Of a stretch of 64,000 nucleotides of DNA, positions 50,890 to 59,657 are shown in pieces. This DNA comes from Rhizobium sp. BK251 (GTDB taxonomy: Bacteria; Pseudomonadota; Alphaproteobacteria; Rhizobiales; Rhizobiaceae): assembly GCF_004345245.1 (NCBI RefSeq), contig NZ_SLUQ01000008.1:124001-188000 (forward strand), read 5' to 3'. Made by a program: the position numbers and the translations under genes. How positions within the stretch are numbered: the first letter of the stretch is position 1; the number at the start of each line of letters is the position of its first letter. The notes beneath the pieces are model-generated. The model made no database searches. It saw only the letters and a program-made list of their open reading frames with translations, and was not told the DNA's origin.

Positions 50890-52113
50890 ATGTCGACCAC
50901 TCAGAAAACCAATGTAGCACGTATCGTCAGCGATTCCGCAGAAGCCGAAGTGGCCAAGCCGGAAGCTGGCGCATCCGCGGATGCCTCCACCGCGGATGCG
51001 CGCGGCCCTTCCGCTGCCCCGGCCGCGCAGGCGGAGGCTCCGGCAGCCCCCCAAAAGAAGCGCCGGAGCCTCGCCCTGCCGATCATCGGCCTCGCGCTGC
51101 TCGCCGGCGGCGCATGGTACGGCTATGAGTGGTGGACGAATGGCCGCTTCATGGTATCGACCGACGACGCCTATATTCAAGGCGATATCGCGATCATCTC
51201 GCCGAAGGTTACCGGCTATGTCGCGCAGGTGGATGTCGTCGCCAACCAGAAGGTCAAGGCCGGTGACGTCCTCGTCACGCTCGACAACGGCGACTACCAG
51301 AATGCCCTCGACCAAGCGAATGCGCAGCTTGCGACGGAACAGCTCTCGCTGAAGCGGATCGACGCCCAGATCGACGGTGCAAAGGCGAGCCTTGCACAGG
51401 CCGATGCGCAGAAGGTCTCGCTCGAAGCGGCCGTCCGCGGCGCCGAGATCAAGCAGAAGCGCCAGGCAGAACTCGCGGCGAAGTCAGCCGGCACGGCAGC
51501 CGACCTCGACAGCGCCAATGTCGCGCTCGACCAGGCCAAGGCGAACCTCGTCGGCGGCGATGCGAACATTACCTCCGCGCAGGCCAACATCACGATCCTG
51601 GAAGCGCAGCGTCGCGAGGCCGAAGGCTCGGTTCGCACATTGGAAATCCAGCGCGACAAGGCGGCCCGCGACCTTTCCTTCACGGTCCTCAAGGCACCCT
51701 ATGACGGTATCGTCGGCAACCGTGCCGTCCAGGAAGGCGATCTCGTCTCTCCTGGCCAGAGGCTGATGGCGCTGGTTCCCGTCCGCCAGCTCTTTATCGA
51801 CGCGAACTTCAAGGAGACGCAGATCCAGCATCTCGTCCCCGGCTCGAAGGTCAGTGTTCATGTCGATGCCTATGACGACCACCCGATCGTCGGCACCGTC
51901 GAGTCAATTTCCCCGGCCTCCGGCTCGGTCTTTTCGCTGCTGCCGCCGGAAAACGCGACGGGCAACTTCACCAAGATCATCCAGCGCGTGCCGGTGCGCA
52001 TCGCGCTGCCCCAGGACGCGCTTGACAGCGGCCGCCTTCGCGCCGGCCTGAGCGTCGTCGTCGACGTCGATACCCGCACGGCTCCCGCCACCGGAGTGGC
52101 AGAGGCAAAATAA
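50890..52113 (+). CDS. HlyD/EmrA-type membrane-fusion protein
   Basis: The 407-residue adaptor of the EmrA family has an Ala/Pro-rich cytoplasmic start (residues 1-55). One transmembrane helix (LALPIIGLALLAGGAWYGYEWW) is followed by a lipoyl/barrel domain split by a long coiled-coil hairpin (residues about 145-260, many Ala/Gln/Lys/Glu repeats). The C-terminal barrel contains FIDANFKETQIQHL. It links the MFS exporter to an outer-membrane channel. The start at 50890 has only a poor ribosome site. The exporter gene follows after 101 bases. Confidence 0.92.
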   Translation: MSTTQKTNVARIVSDSAEAEVAKPEAGASADASTADARGPSAAPAAQAEAPAAPQKKRRSLALPIIGLALLAGGAWYGYEWWTNGRFMVSTDDAYIQGDIAIISPKVTGYVAQVDVVANQKVKAGDVLVTLDNGDYQNALDQANAQLATEQLSLKRIDAQIDGAKASLAQADAQKVSLEAAVRGAEIKQKRQAELAAKSAGTAADLDSANVALDQAKANLVGGDANITSAQANITILEAQRREAEGSVRTLEIQRDKAARDLSFTVLKAPYDGIVGNRAVQEGDLVSPGQRLMALVPVRQLFIDANFKETQIQHLVPGSKVSVHVDAYDDHPIVGTVESISPASGSVFSLLPPENATGNFTKIIQRVPVRIALPQDALDSGRLRAGLSVVVDVDTRTAPATGVAEAK

Positions 52114-52214
52114 TCCGCCGCAGCGCCAGTTGGCATTTGGCCAACGGCGCCGCAGGACTGTCGATTTGCGCATGACCGCGTCTCAGACGGTCATGCGCCC
52201 ACGGAGTTAGGCCC

Positions 52215-53804
52215 ATGGCCGCCAGCGCAACAGTGGGGACCGTCCCGGTCGCCGGCGCCGAAGAACGCATGGATCCAAGAAAGCTGATCGCCTTCTTTGC
52301 CATGGTGCTCGGCATGTTCATGTCGATTCTCGACATCCAGATCGTCTCCGCGTCGCTCGCGGAAATCCAGGCCGGCCTGTCCGCCGGCTCGGACGAGATC
52401 GGCTGGGTGCAGACGGCCTATCTCATCGCCGAAGTCATCATGATCCCGCTCTCGGGCACGCTCGCGCGCATCATCTCGACGCGCTATCTTTTCGCGATCT
52501 CGGCGGCCGGTTTCACGCTGTCCAGCGCGCTCTGCGCGACGGCAACGAACATCGACCAGATGATCGTCTATCGCGCCATCCAGGGCTTCATCGGCGGCGG
52601 CATGATCCCATCGGTCTTCGCGGCGGCCTTCACCATCTTCCCGCCCTCCAAGCGCAGCGTCGTCTCGCCGATCATCGGTCTTATCGCAACGCTTGCCCCC
52701 ACCATCGGCCCGACGGTCGGCGGCTATCTCAGCCATGCCTTCTCCTGGCACTGGCTGTTCCTCGTCAACATTATCCCGGGCATCGTTGTGACGATCGTCA
52801 CCTGGAATTTCATCGATTTTGACAAGCCGGAACTGTCGCTCTTCAAGAAGTTCGACTGGTGGGGCCTCATCTCGATGGGGGTCTTCCTCGGGGCTCTGGA
52901 ATATGTGCTGGAGGAGGGCAACTCCAACGACTGGTTCAACGACCGATATATCGTGATCGGCGCCGTCGCATCGGCCATCGCCGCAGTCGTCTTCTTCTAC
53001 CGCGCCTTTGCGGTGGAGTTCCCGGTGGTCGATCTCAGGGCCTTTTCCAACCGAAACTTCGCCTTCGGCTCGGTCTTCTCCTTTGTCATGGGCATCGGCC
53101 TCTATGGCCTCACCTATATCTACCCGGTCTATCTCGGGCGCATCCGCGGCTATGATTCGCTGATGATCGGCGAGACCATGTTCGTGTCGGGCCTTGCCAT
53201 GTTCTTCACGGCGCCGATTGCCGGCCGGCTTTCGACGAAGCTCGACCTCCGGGTGATGATGGTGATCGGATTCCTGAGCTTTGCCGCCGGCACCTTCACC
53301 ATGACGCATCTGACGGCCGATTGGGATTTCTACGAGCTCTTCATTCCCCAGATCCTTCGCGGCTTCGGGCTGATGATGTGCATGGTCCCGATCAACAACA
53401 TCGCTCTCGGCACGATGGCGCCCTCGCGCATGCGTGGAGCATCGGGCCTCTTCAACCTGACCCGAAACCTCGGCGGTGCGGTCGGTCTCGCGGTCATCAA
53501 CACGGTTCTCACCAATCGCCAGGATGTGCACTACGAGCGCCTGCGCGAAAATGTTCACTGGGGCAGCGCGGCCGCACTCGACCAGATGAACAACATGGCG
53601 GCCAATTTCAATGCGCACGGCATGGAAGGCTCCGCCGTCGCAATCAAGCAACTGGTCGGGCTTGCTGAGCGGCAGGCGATGATCATGTCCTTCAGTGATA
53701 TCTTCCTCATGCTGACCTTGCTATTTACCGCGATGTGCCTTGGTGTGTTCATGATCAAGAAGCCGCAGGCGGCTGGCCGCGCGGGCGGTGGCGGCGGCCA
53801 CTGA
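52215..53804 (+). CDS. DHA2-family MFS multidrug exporter (EmrB-type)
   Basis: The 529-residue major-facilitator protein with 14 predicted helices belongs to the DHA2 (EmrB/QacA) branch. Motifs are LDIQIVSASLAEIQAGLSAG in helix 1 (the D-x-x-I-V variant of motif D1), GWVQTAYLIAEVIMIPLSG, FIGGGMIPSVFAAAF and the motif C-like PTIGPTVGGYLSHAFSWHWLF. It exports hydrophobic drugs by proton antiport with the upstream EmrA-type partner. A strong intrinsic terminator ends the unit. Substrates are unknown; plant phenolics are a common role in rhizobia (inference). Confidence 0.93.
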   Translation: MAASATVGTVPVAGAEERMDPRKLIAFFAMVLGMFMSILDIQIVSASLAEIQAGLSAGSDEIGWVQTAYLIAEVIMIPLSGTLARIISTRYLFAISAAGFTLSSALCATATNIDQMIVYRAIQGFIGGGMIPSVFAAAFTIFPPSKRSVVSPIIGLIATLAPTIGPTVGGYLSHAFSWHWLFLVNIIPGIVVTIVTWNFIDFDKPELSLFKKFDWWGLISMGVFLGALEYVLEEGNSNDWFNDRYIVIGAVASAIAAVVFFYRAFAVEFPVVDLRAFSNRNFAFGSVFSFVMGIGLYGLTYIYPVYLGRIRGYDSLMIGETMFVSGLAMFFTAPIAGRLSTKLDLRVMMVIGFLSFAAGTFTMTHLTADWDFYELFIPQILRGFGLMMCMVPINNIALGTMAPSRMRGASGLFNLTRNLGGAVGLAVINTVLTNRQDVHYERLRENVHWGSAAALDQMNNMAANFNAHGMEGSAVAIKQLVGLAERQAMIMSFSDIFLMLTLLFTAMCLGVFMIKKPQAAGRAGGGGGH

Positions 53805-53827
53805 GCTGCAGTCCGCGGCATCGATAA

Positions 53828-53852
53828 GGCCCTCGTTTCGAGGGCCCTTTTT
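53828..53852 (+). terminator. intrinsic terminator of the EmrAB-type operon
   Basis: GGCCCTCG and CGAGGGCC form a perfect 8-base stem with loop TTT, followed by CTTTTT. It lies 24 bases after the exporter stop. Confidence 0.9.
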
Positions 53853-53993
53853 GTTGCCCGCGCTCGTAATTGCGTTGCCCTTTCCATGGCTTGTCCTGGA
53901 GCTGTCGGCGCGGCGATCTCCCAAGCGCCGCGGTGTTCGTCGGCTTCAGATTTATCTGCTCTGAAAGTCGGGAAAGCGACCTTCAGAATTTTT

Positions 53994-54009
53994 TGATTTA
54001 CGTACATCA
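53994..54009. promoter_or_regulatory. candidate LacI operator upstream of the xyl operon
   Basis: TGATTTACGTACATCA is a 16-base near-palindrome (one mismatched pair) with the central TACGTA typical of LacI-family sites. It is 33 bases upstream of the lacI-type start. Autoregulation of the lacI-xylB-xylA unit is inferred. Confidence 0.45.
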
Positions 54010-54042
54010 GATTTGGCGTTATTGGTCTTGTCAGGAGGAGCG

Positions 54043-55068
54043 ATGAGGCCAACAGTTCACGATATTGCCGCTGCTGCGGGCGTGAGCCTTGCCACGGTCG
54101 ACCGCGTGCTGAATCAGCGCCCCGGCGTGCGTCAGGCGACGCGGCGCAAGGTCGAGGAAGCGATTCGCGAGATCGGCTATGTGCGCGATGTGGCCGCCGC
54201 CAATCTTGCCAAGAGCCGCGTCTATCCGCTCGTCTTCATTCTGCCCACAAGCGACAATTCCTTCATGCACGGCGTGCTTGAGGAGGTGAAGCAGGCGGTC
54301 GCGCGTTCGGGTGGCGAGAGAACGGCCATCCGCGTCATCGAGGTTCCCGCCTTTGATCCTTCGGCGATCGTCGCCGCGCTACAGGGCCTCGCCTCGGAAA
54401 AGCCGGCGGGCGTGGCGCTGGTCGCAACCGACGCGCCAGAGGTTCGCGCTGCCGTCGACGATCTCGTTGCTGCCGGTGTTTCCGTCGTCACCCTCGTTTC
54501 AGATCTTACCGGTTCGCGCCGCCATCACTATGCCGGCGTCGACAACATCGCCGCCGGCCGCACGGCGGCTCATCTGCTGGGCCGGTTCCTCGGCGCGAAG
54601 GAAGGCGAGGTTGCGGTCCTGGCCGGCTCGATGCTGGTACGCGACCACCGCGAGCGGCTCGAGGGCTTCGCGGCGCTGATGGCCGAGCAATTTCCGCAGT
54701 TCTCGCTGCTGCCGGTGGTCGAAGGACGCGACGATCCCGAGCTCGTGAACGTGCTTATCAACGCGACGCTTTCGAAGAACCCCCGTGTCATCGGCATATA
54801 CAGTCTTGGCGCGGGCAATCGCGGCCTCATAAAGTCTCTGAAGGAGAGCAGGCCGCAACGCGACCTGACCGTCGTCGCCCACGAGCTGACCGCACATACC
54901 CGCAGCGCGCTGAAGGACGGTCTCATCGACGCGATCCTCAATCAGGATGCGGGCCACGAAGTGCGCAGCGCGATCCGCGTGATGAAGGCAAAGGCGGACG
55001 GGCTCGCGATCATTCCCGCGCAGGAGCGCATCCGTCTCGATATTTTCTTGAAAGACAATCTGCCCTGA
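54043..55068 (+). CDS. LacI-family regulator of xylose genes
   Basis: The 341-residue LacI/GalR regulator has an N-terminal helix-turn-helix and hinge (TVHDIAAAAGVSLATVDRVLNQRPGVRQATRRKVEEAI). A periplasmic-binding-protein-like core follows (VYPLVFILPTSDNSFMHGVLEEVK, GVDNIAAGRTAAHLLGRFLG, VVAHELTAHTRSALKDGLIDAILNQD). CAGGAGGAG selects ATG 54043 over an upstream frame. It lies 26 bases before xylB on the same strand, so it is probably a xylose- or xylulose-responsive repressor within its own operon; this is inference. Confidence 0.87.
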   Translation: MRPTVHDIAAAAGVSLATVDRVLNQRPGVRQATRRKVEEAIREIGYVRDVAAANLAKSRVYPLVFILPTSDNSFMHGVLEEVKQAVARSGGERTAIRVIEVPAFDPSAIVAALQGLASEKPAGVALVATDAPEVRAAVDDLVAAGVSVVTLVSDLTGSRRHHYAGVDNIAAGRTAAHLLGRFLGAKEGEVAVLAGSMLVRDHRERLEGFAALMAEQFPQFSLLPVVEGRDDPELVNVLINATLSKNPRVIGIYSLGAGNRGLIKSLKESRPQRDLTVVAHELTAHTRSALKDGLIDAILNQDAGHEVRSAIRVMKAKADGLAIIPAQERIRLDIFLKDNLP

Positions 55069-55094
55069 GTGGCAGAGCAGGGAGAAACACCACA

Positions 55095-56549
55095 ATGTAT
55101 TTGGGTCTCGATCTCGGTACTTCCGGCGTCAAAGCCATGCTTATCGACGGCGATCAGAAGATCATCGGTTCCGGCAATGGTTCGCTCGACGTCTCTCGGC
55201 CGCATCCCGGCTGGTCGGAGCAGGATCCGGCGGACTGGATCCGCGCGACGGAAGAAGCCGTTGCTGCTCTGAAGGCGAAGCATCCGGCCGAACTTGCCGC
55301 CGTCCGCGGCATTGGCCTTTCCGGCCACATGCACGGCGCGACCCTCCTCGATGCTGATGACAAGGTGCTGCGCCCCTGCATTCTATGGAACGATACGCGC
55401 AGCCATGTCGAGGCTGCCGCGCTCGATGCAGATCCGCGCTTCCGCAAGCTCACGGGCAATATCGTCTTCCCGGGCTTTACCGCGCCGAAGCTTGTCTGGG
55501 TCGCCAAGCACGAGCCGGCGATCTTCGCCAAGGTCGCCAAGGTTCTGCTGCCTAAGGACTTCCTGCGCCTGTGGCTGACGGGCGAGCATATCTCCGAAAT
55601 GTCGGATTCCGCCGGCACCTCCTGGCTCGACACGGGCAAGCGCAAGTGGTCTGCAGAGCTTCTCGCCGCGACCGAGCTTGATGAAAGCCAGATGCCGTCG
55701 CTGGTGGAGGGCACGGAGGCGGGCGGCAGCCTGCGCCGCGAACTTGCATCCAAATGGGGCATTGCCGGTGATGTCGTCGTTGCTGGCGGGGCAGGCGACA
55801 ATGCAGCCTCGGCCTGTGGCATGGGTACTGTCAAGGCGGGCGCCGCCTTCGTTTCGCTCGGAACGTCCGGCGTGCTTTTTGCCGCCAACGGCTCCTACCT
55901 GCCGAAACCGGAAAGCGCCGTTCACGCCTTCTGCCACGCGCTGCCCAATACCTGGCACCAGATGGGTGTCATCCTTTCGGCCACCGACGCGCTGAACTGG
56001 CATTCCGGCGTCACCGGCAAATCGGCGGCGGACCTGACCGGCGAACTCGGCGACACGCTGAAGGCTCCCTCGGGCGTCACCTTCCTGCCGTATCTTTCCG
56101 GCGAACGCACGCCGCACAACGATGCCGCCATCCGCGGAGCCTTCATCGGCCTCGGCCACGAAAGCAGCCGCGTCGTGCTCACCCAGGCGGTATTGGAGGG
56201 CGTCAGCTTCGCCATCAGCGACAATCTCGAGGCGCTGCGTTCCGCCGGCACCACAATCGCACGCGTCACGGCGATTGGCGGCGGTTCGCGCTCGCGCTAC
56301 TGGCTGGCCTCGATCGCGACGGCCCTCGGCGTGCCGGTCGACATCCCGGCCGATGGCGATTTCGGCGCGGTCTTCGGTGCTGCCAGGCTGGGTCTGATCG
56401 CTGCGACGGGAGCCGATCCGGTCGCCGTCTGCACGCCGCCGAAGACCGCAAGCACGATCGAACCCGTGACTGCGCTTAGCGGTGTCTATGCGGATGCCTA
56501 CAAGCGCTACCGCGCCCTTTATCCGGCGATCAAATCACTGCAGCATTGA
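55095..56549 (+). CDS. xylB: xylulokinase
   Basis: The 484-residue FGGY kinase phosphorylates D-xylulose to D-xylulose 5-phosphate. Landmarks are LGLDLGTSGVKAMLID (phosphate loop), GIGLSGHMHGATLLD and LWNDTRSHVEAA (sugar-binding), VVAGGAGDNAASACGMGT and FLPYLSGERTPHNDAAIRGAF. Unlike the kinase at 24632 it carries the xylulokinase SGHMHG block rather than TCSLVV. The ribosome site AGGGAGAA precedes the ATG. It forms the xylose route with xylA 37 bases downstream and could also serve arabinitol oxidation through MtlK. Confidence 0.95.
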   Translation: MYLGLDLGTSGVKAMLIDGDQKIIGSGNGSLDVSRPHPGWSEQDPADWIRATEEAVAALKAKHPAELAAVRGIGLSGHMHGATLLDADDKVLRPCILWNDTRSHVEAAALDADPRFRKLTGNIVFPGFTAPKLVWVAKHEPAIFAKVAKVLLPKDFLRLWLTGEHISEMSDSAGTSWLDTGKRKWSAELLAATELDESQMPSLVEGTEAGGSLRRELASKWGIAGDVVVAGGAGDNAASACGMGTVKAGAAFVSLGTSGVLFAANGSYLPKPESAVHAFCHALPNTWHQMGVILSATDALNWHSGVTGKSAADLTGELGDTLKAPSGVTFLPYLSGERTPHNDAAIRGAFIGLGHESSRVVLTQAVLEGVSFAISDNLEALRSAGTTIARVTAIGGGSRSRYWLASIATALGVPVDIPADGDFGAVFGAARLGLIAATGADPVAVCTPPKTASTIEPVTALSGVYADAYKRYRALYPAIKSLQH

Positions 56550-56586
56550 ACCCAGAACAACAATTCGAAACCTGAGGAGACACGAG

Positions 56587-57897
56587 ATGAGCACCGGATT
56601 TTTCGGCGACATCCAGAAGATCAAGTACGAAGGCCCTGATAGCACAAATCCGCTGGCCTTCCGCCACTACAACAAGGACGAAGTCGTTCTCGGCAAGCGC
56701 CTGGAAGACCATCTGCGCTTCGCCGTTGCCTACTGGCACACCTTCGCTTGGCAGGGCGGCGACCCCTTTGGCGGCCAGACCTTCCTGCGCCCCTGGTTCG
56801 AAGACACGATGAAGGCCGCCAAGCTCAAGGCCGACGTCGCGTTCGAACTCTTCCAGTTGCTCGATGCGCCGTTCTACTGCTTCCATGACGCCGACGTGCG
56901 CCCGGAAGGCAAGAACTTCGCCGAGAACACCAAGAACCTGAACGAGATCGTCGACTACTTCGCCGAGAAGCAAGCCGCGTCAGGCGTCAAGCTGCTCTGG
57001 GGCACGGCGAACCTCTTCTCGAACCGCCGCTTCATGTCGGGTGCAGCAACCAATCCGGATCCGGATGTTTTCGCTTACTCCGCCGCGACGGTTAAGACCT
57101 GCATGGACGCCACGGCCAAGCTCGGCGGCGCCAACTACGTCCTGTGGGGCGGCCGCGAAGGCTATGAGACCCTGCTCAACACCGACCTCAAGCGCGAACT
57201 CGACCACCTCGGCCGCTTCCTCAACCTCGTCGTCGAGTACAAGCACAAGATCGGCTACAAGGGCACGATCCTGATCGAGCCGAAGCCGCAGGAGCCGACC
57301 AAGCACCAGTACGACTACGACGTGGCGACGGTCTACGGTTTCCTGAAGAAGAACGGCCTTGAAAACGAAGTGAAGGTCAATATCGAGCAGGGCCATGCGA
57401 TCCTCGCCGGCCACTCCTTCGAGCACGAACTGGCGCTTGCCAACGCGCTGGGGATCTTCGGCTCGATCGACATGAATCGCAACGACTACCAGTCGGGCTG
57501 GGATACCGACCAGTTCCCGAACAATGTTCCTGAGATGGCACTCGCCTACTACTACGTCCTGCAGGGCGGCGGCTTCACGTCAGGCGGCACCAACTTCGAT
57601 GCCAAGCTGCGCCGCCAGTCGCTCGATGCGGAAGACCTGTTGATCGGCCATATCGGCGGAATGGACGCCTGCGCCCGCGGTCTCAAGGCAGCCGCCAAGA
57701 TGATCGAGGACAAGGCGCTCTCCGGCCCGCTCAATGCGCGCTATGCCGGCTGGGATTCGGCCGAAGGCCAGAAGCTCGCTCGCGGCGAATACTCGCTCGA
57801 GCAGATCGCCGAGTGGGTCGAAGCCAAGGACATCAACCCGCAGCCGAAGTCCGGCAAGCAGGAACTGCTCGAAAACGTCGTCAACCGCTACGTTTGA
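56587..57897 (+). CDS. xylA: xylose isomerase
   Basis: The 436-residue class II xylose isomerase converts D-xylose to D-xylulose. Active-site blocks are YWHTFAWQGGDPFG (catalytic His), FYCFHDADVRPEG, ILIEPKPQEPTKHQYDYD (metal Glu) and NIEQGHAILAGHSFEHEL. The metal Asp pair lies in FGSIDMNRND. MSTGFFGDI at 56587 has CTGAGGAG upstream and is the family start; the longer frame is shadow of the xylB tail. It is the last gene of the unit and is followed by a hairpin terminator. Xylose uptake would need an importer, possibly the CUT2 system at 60854. Confidence 0.96.
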   Translation: MSTGFFGDIQKIKYEGPDSTNPLAFRHYNKDEVVLGKRLEDHLRFAVAYWHTFAWQGGDPFGGQTFLRPWFEDTMKAAKLKADVAFELFQLLDAPFYCFHDADVRPEGKNFAENTKNLNEIVDYFAEKQAASGVKLLWGTANLFSNRRFMSGAATNPDPDVFAYSAATVKTCMDATAKLGGANYVLWGGREGYETLLNTDLKRELDHLGRFLNLVVEYKHKIGYKGTILIEPKPQEPTKHQYDYDVATVYGFLKKNGLENEVKVNIEQGHAILAGHSFEHELALANALGIFGSIDMNRNDYQSGWDTDQFPNNVPEMALAYYYVLQGGGFTSGGTNFDAKLRRQSLDAEDLLIGHIGGMDACARGLKAAAKMIEDKALSGPLNARYAGWDSAEGQKLARGEYSLEQIAEWVEAKDINPQPKSGKQELLENVVNRYV

Positions 57898-57917
57898 TGT
57901 CGAACTGATCTTTGAGG

Positions 57918-57950
57918 AAGGGCCGGGGAGCGAAAGCTTCCCGGCCCTTT
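57918..57950. terminator. 10-bp hairpin terminator between xylA and the convergent monooxygenase
   Basis: AAGGGCCGGG (57918-57927) pairs with CCCGGCCCTT (57940-57949), followed by a T before GC on the plus strand, and by a TTCCTC run on the minus strand. It serves two convergent genes. Confidence 0.65.
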
Positions 57951-57963
57951 GCATTACGGCACA

Positions 57964-59082
57964 TCATTTCACCCTGTCGATCGATGCCGCGATCTGCTGC
58001 GCTTCCTTGCCGATCTGTCGCAAAAGTCCTGTCGGCACCACGTTGAAGCCGCAGAAATAGAGACCGTCATTGCCCGGCTGAAGCTCGCCGCGCGGCGGGC
58101 CGTCGGCGCCACCGAACCTTTGCTCGAAATTCGGCAGCAACGCATTGAGCGCCGGCTTGTAGCCGGTTGCCATGACAATCGCATCGAAGGTTTCGCGCCG
58201 GCCGTCGGCAAAATGCACCTGCGAGCCCTCCAACTTCGAAACACCGGGAAGTACCCGGATATCACCCGACCTGATCCGCTCGATCGTTCCGATATTGATC
58301 AGGGGAGTGCGGCTCCTTTCCATGATCGTCGTTAGTGGACCTTCGCGCGCCCGTTCAAGCCCAAACGCTCCCAAATCCCCGAAGCGCCAGCGCAGGAACG
58401 GAGCGTTCACGGCGTCGACGATGCGGCAGGGAAAATACTGCTGCGCTATGGCGATGCTCGCGGTCGTCAATCCGAACATCTCGAGCGGGACGACATTGAC
58501 CGGACTTCGCACGGACAATCCGACCTCGAGGCCCGCTTCGGCGCATTCGAGAGCGATCTCGCCCGCCGAATTGCCGAAGCCGACGACGAGGACACGCTTT
58601 GCCGCGAGGTCCGCTGCGTTTCTGAACTCCGATGAGTGAAGGCGCTTTCCCGTGAACCCTTCCTGTCCTTCCCAGGTCGGGACGGCGGGCATGTTCGCAA
58701 GCCCGGTCGCAACGATCACGTTCCTTGCCTCGAAGGCTCCGGCGGCAGTCTCCACGGCCCATTCCTTCGCCTTCCGGATCGCCGTGACGTGTGTGCCGTA
58801 TCTTATCTCGACGCTGTTGGAGTTGGCATAGTCTTCGAGATACTCGATGACCTGAAGCCGCGACGGGTATTTTGGAAAACTGCGTGGCATCAGTCTTCCG
58901 GGCAGGGCGGAGTGCATCTTGTGGGTATGCAGACGAAGCCTGTCGTAGTGCCTGTGCCACGAGGCGGCGAGCCTGTTGGCTCTTTCAAGCACGAGCGACG
59001 AACGCCCGCGCGCACGGAGCGCGGCGGCGCAGGCCAGTCCTGCAGGTCCGGCGCCGACAATGATTGTTTCGGAAGCTGTCAC
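57964..59082 (-). CDS. flavin-containing monooxygenase, YUCCA-like layout
   Basis: The protein of about 372 residues has an FAD-binding Rossmann motif (IIVGAGPAGLACAAAL) near the N-terminus. The FMO-type fingerprint is FTGKRLHSSEFRN, the second dinucleotide (NADPH) motif VVGFGNSAGEIAL, and the C-terminal VMATGYKPAL. Size and blocks (FPKYPSRLQVIEYLEDYA) resemble plant YUCCA-type and related bacterial flavin monooxygenases, which act on N- or S-containing or indole-keto substrates. The frame opens with a TTG at 59100; GTG 59082 with an AGG upstream is better. It is a single gene. The substrate is unknown, and auxin synthesis is only a speculation. Confidence 0.83.
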   Translation of the reverse strand: MTASETIIVGAGPAGLACAAALRARGRSSLVLERANRLAASWHRHYDRLRLHTHKMHSALPGRLMPRSFPKYPSRLQVIEYLEDYANSNSVEIRYGTHVTAIRKAKEWAVETAAGAFEARNVIVATGLANMPAVPTWEGQEGFTGKRLHSSEFRNAADLAAKRVLVVGFGNSAGEIALECAEAGLEVGLSVRSPVNVVPLEMFGLTTASIAIAQQYFPCRIVDAVNAPFLRWRFGDLGAFGLERAREGPLTTIMERSRTPLINIGTIERIRSGDIRVLPGVSKLEGSQVHFADGRRETFDAIVMATGYKPALNALLPNFEQRFGGADGPPRGELQPGNDGLYFCGFNVVPTGLLRQIGKEAQQIAASIDRVK

Positions 59083-59247
59083 GGCGTACCTGCCTGCCAA
59101 AACCCTGGAAGCGGTTGTAGCACAAATTGCCGTGGCGAACGGCTATTCGCGAGACGCGCGAGCAATGTCGGCTTGGTACTGGGAGCCTTTTACCAGGCCG
59201 AAAGTCAGACCATCGTGCGGTATTGTCGGCCTTGCACAGAAGCTGCG

Positions 59248-59460
59248 CTACCGGTTGGGGTTTTTCGCCAATTGCCACTCACCCGTCGCGTCGGGCTCCA
59301 CGCGCTTGTTGCCGCGGTAGAAGATTGGCAGTCCGGTCTTCTTGTCGATCGAGAAACGGCTCGGCGTGAACTTTTCGTTCTCGCGGCCCTGGACGGCGAG
59401 GCCGAGCGCATCCTTGAATTTACCGGCCTTGCAGAGACTCTTGAACAGAGTTTGATCCAT
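59248..59460 (-). CDS. 70-residue conserved-looking protein, unknown function
   Basis: The small soluble protein MDQTLFKSLCKAGKFKDALG... has no signal peptide or membrane helix. It is basic and ends in a segment with pattern KKTGLPIFYRGNKRVEPDATGEWQLAKNP, which looks like a folded beta unit. I do not recognise the family. The frame is open 31 codons further, but TGGAG sits 9 bases before the ATG at 59460 and the upstream part looks random. It stands alone between the monooxygenase and a LacI gene. The 197-base gap 59461-59657 holds nothing else I can identify. Confidence 0.6.
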   Translation of the reverse strand: MDQTLFKSLCKAGKFKDALGLAVQGRENEKFTPSRFSIDKKTGLPIFYRGNKRVEPDATGEWQLAKNPNR

Positions 59461-59657
59461 CGGTTGCTCCAGCGTCGTTTCACGTCCCTTGGATTGCCTG
59501 CCAGCGTCCAATGACTGGATCAACCACGAATGAAGGTCCCCATCAACCCCCATTTAGCCAACAGCCGGGCCGTGTGCCTCTTGAGCGCCTAGAGCGCATC
59601 AGGTCCGGGCGGCAATCGCATTGCGGCTCGCCCAGGATGCATCGCGCCGCTGCGTGG

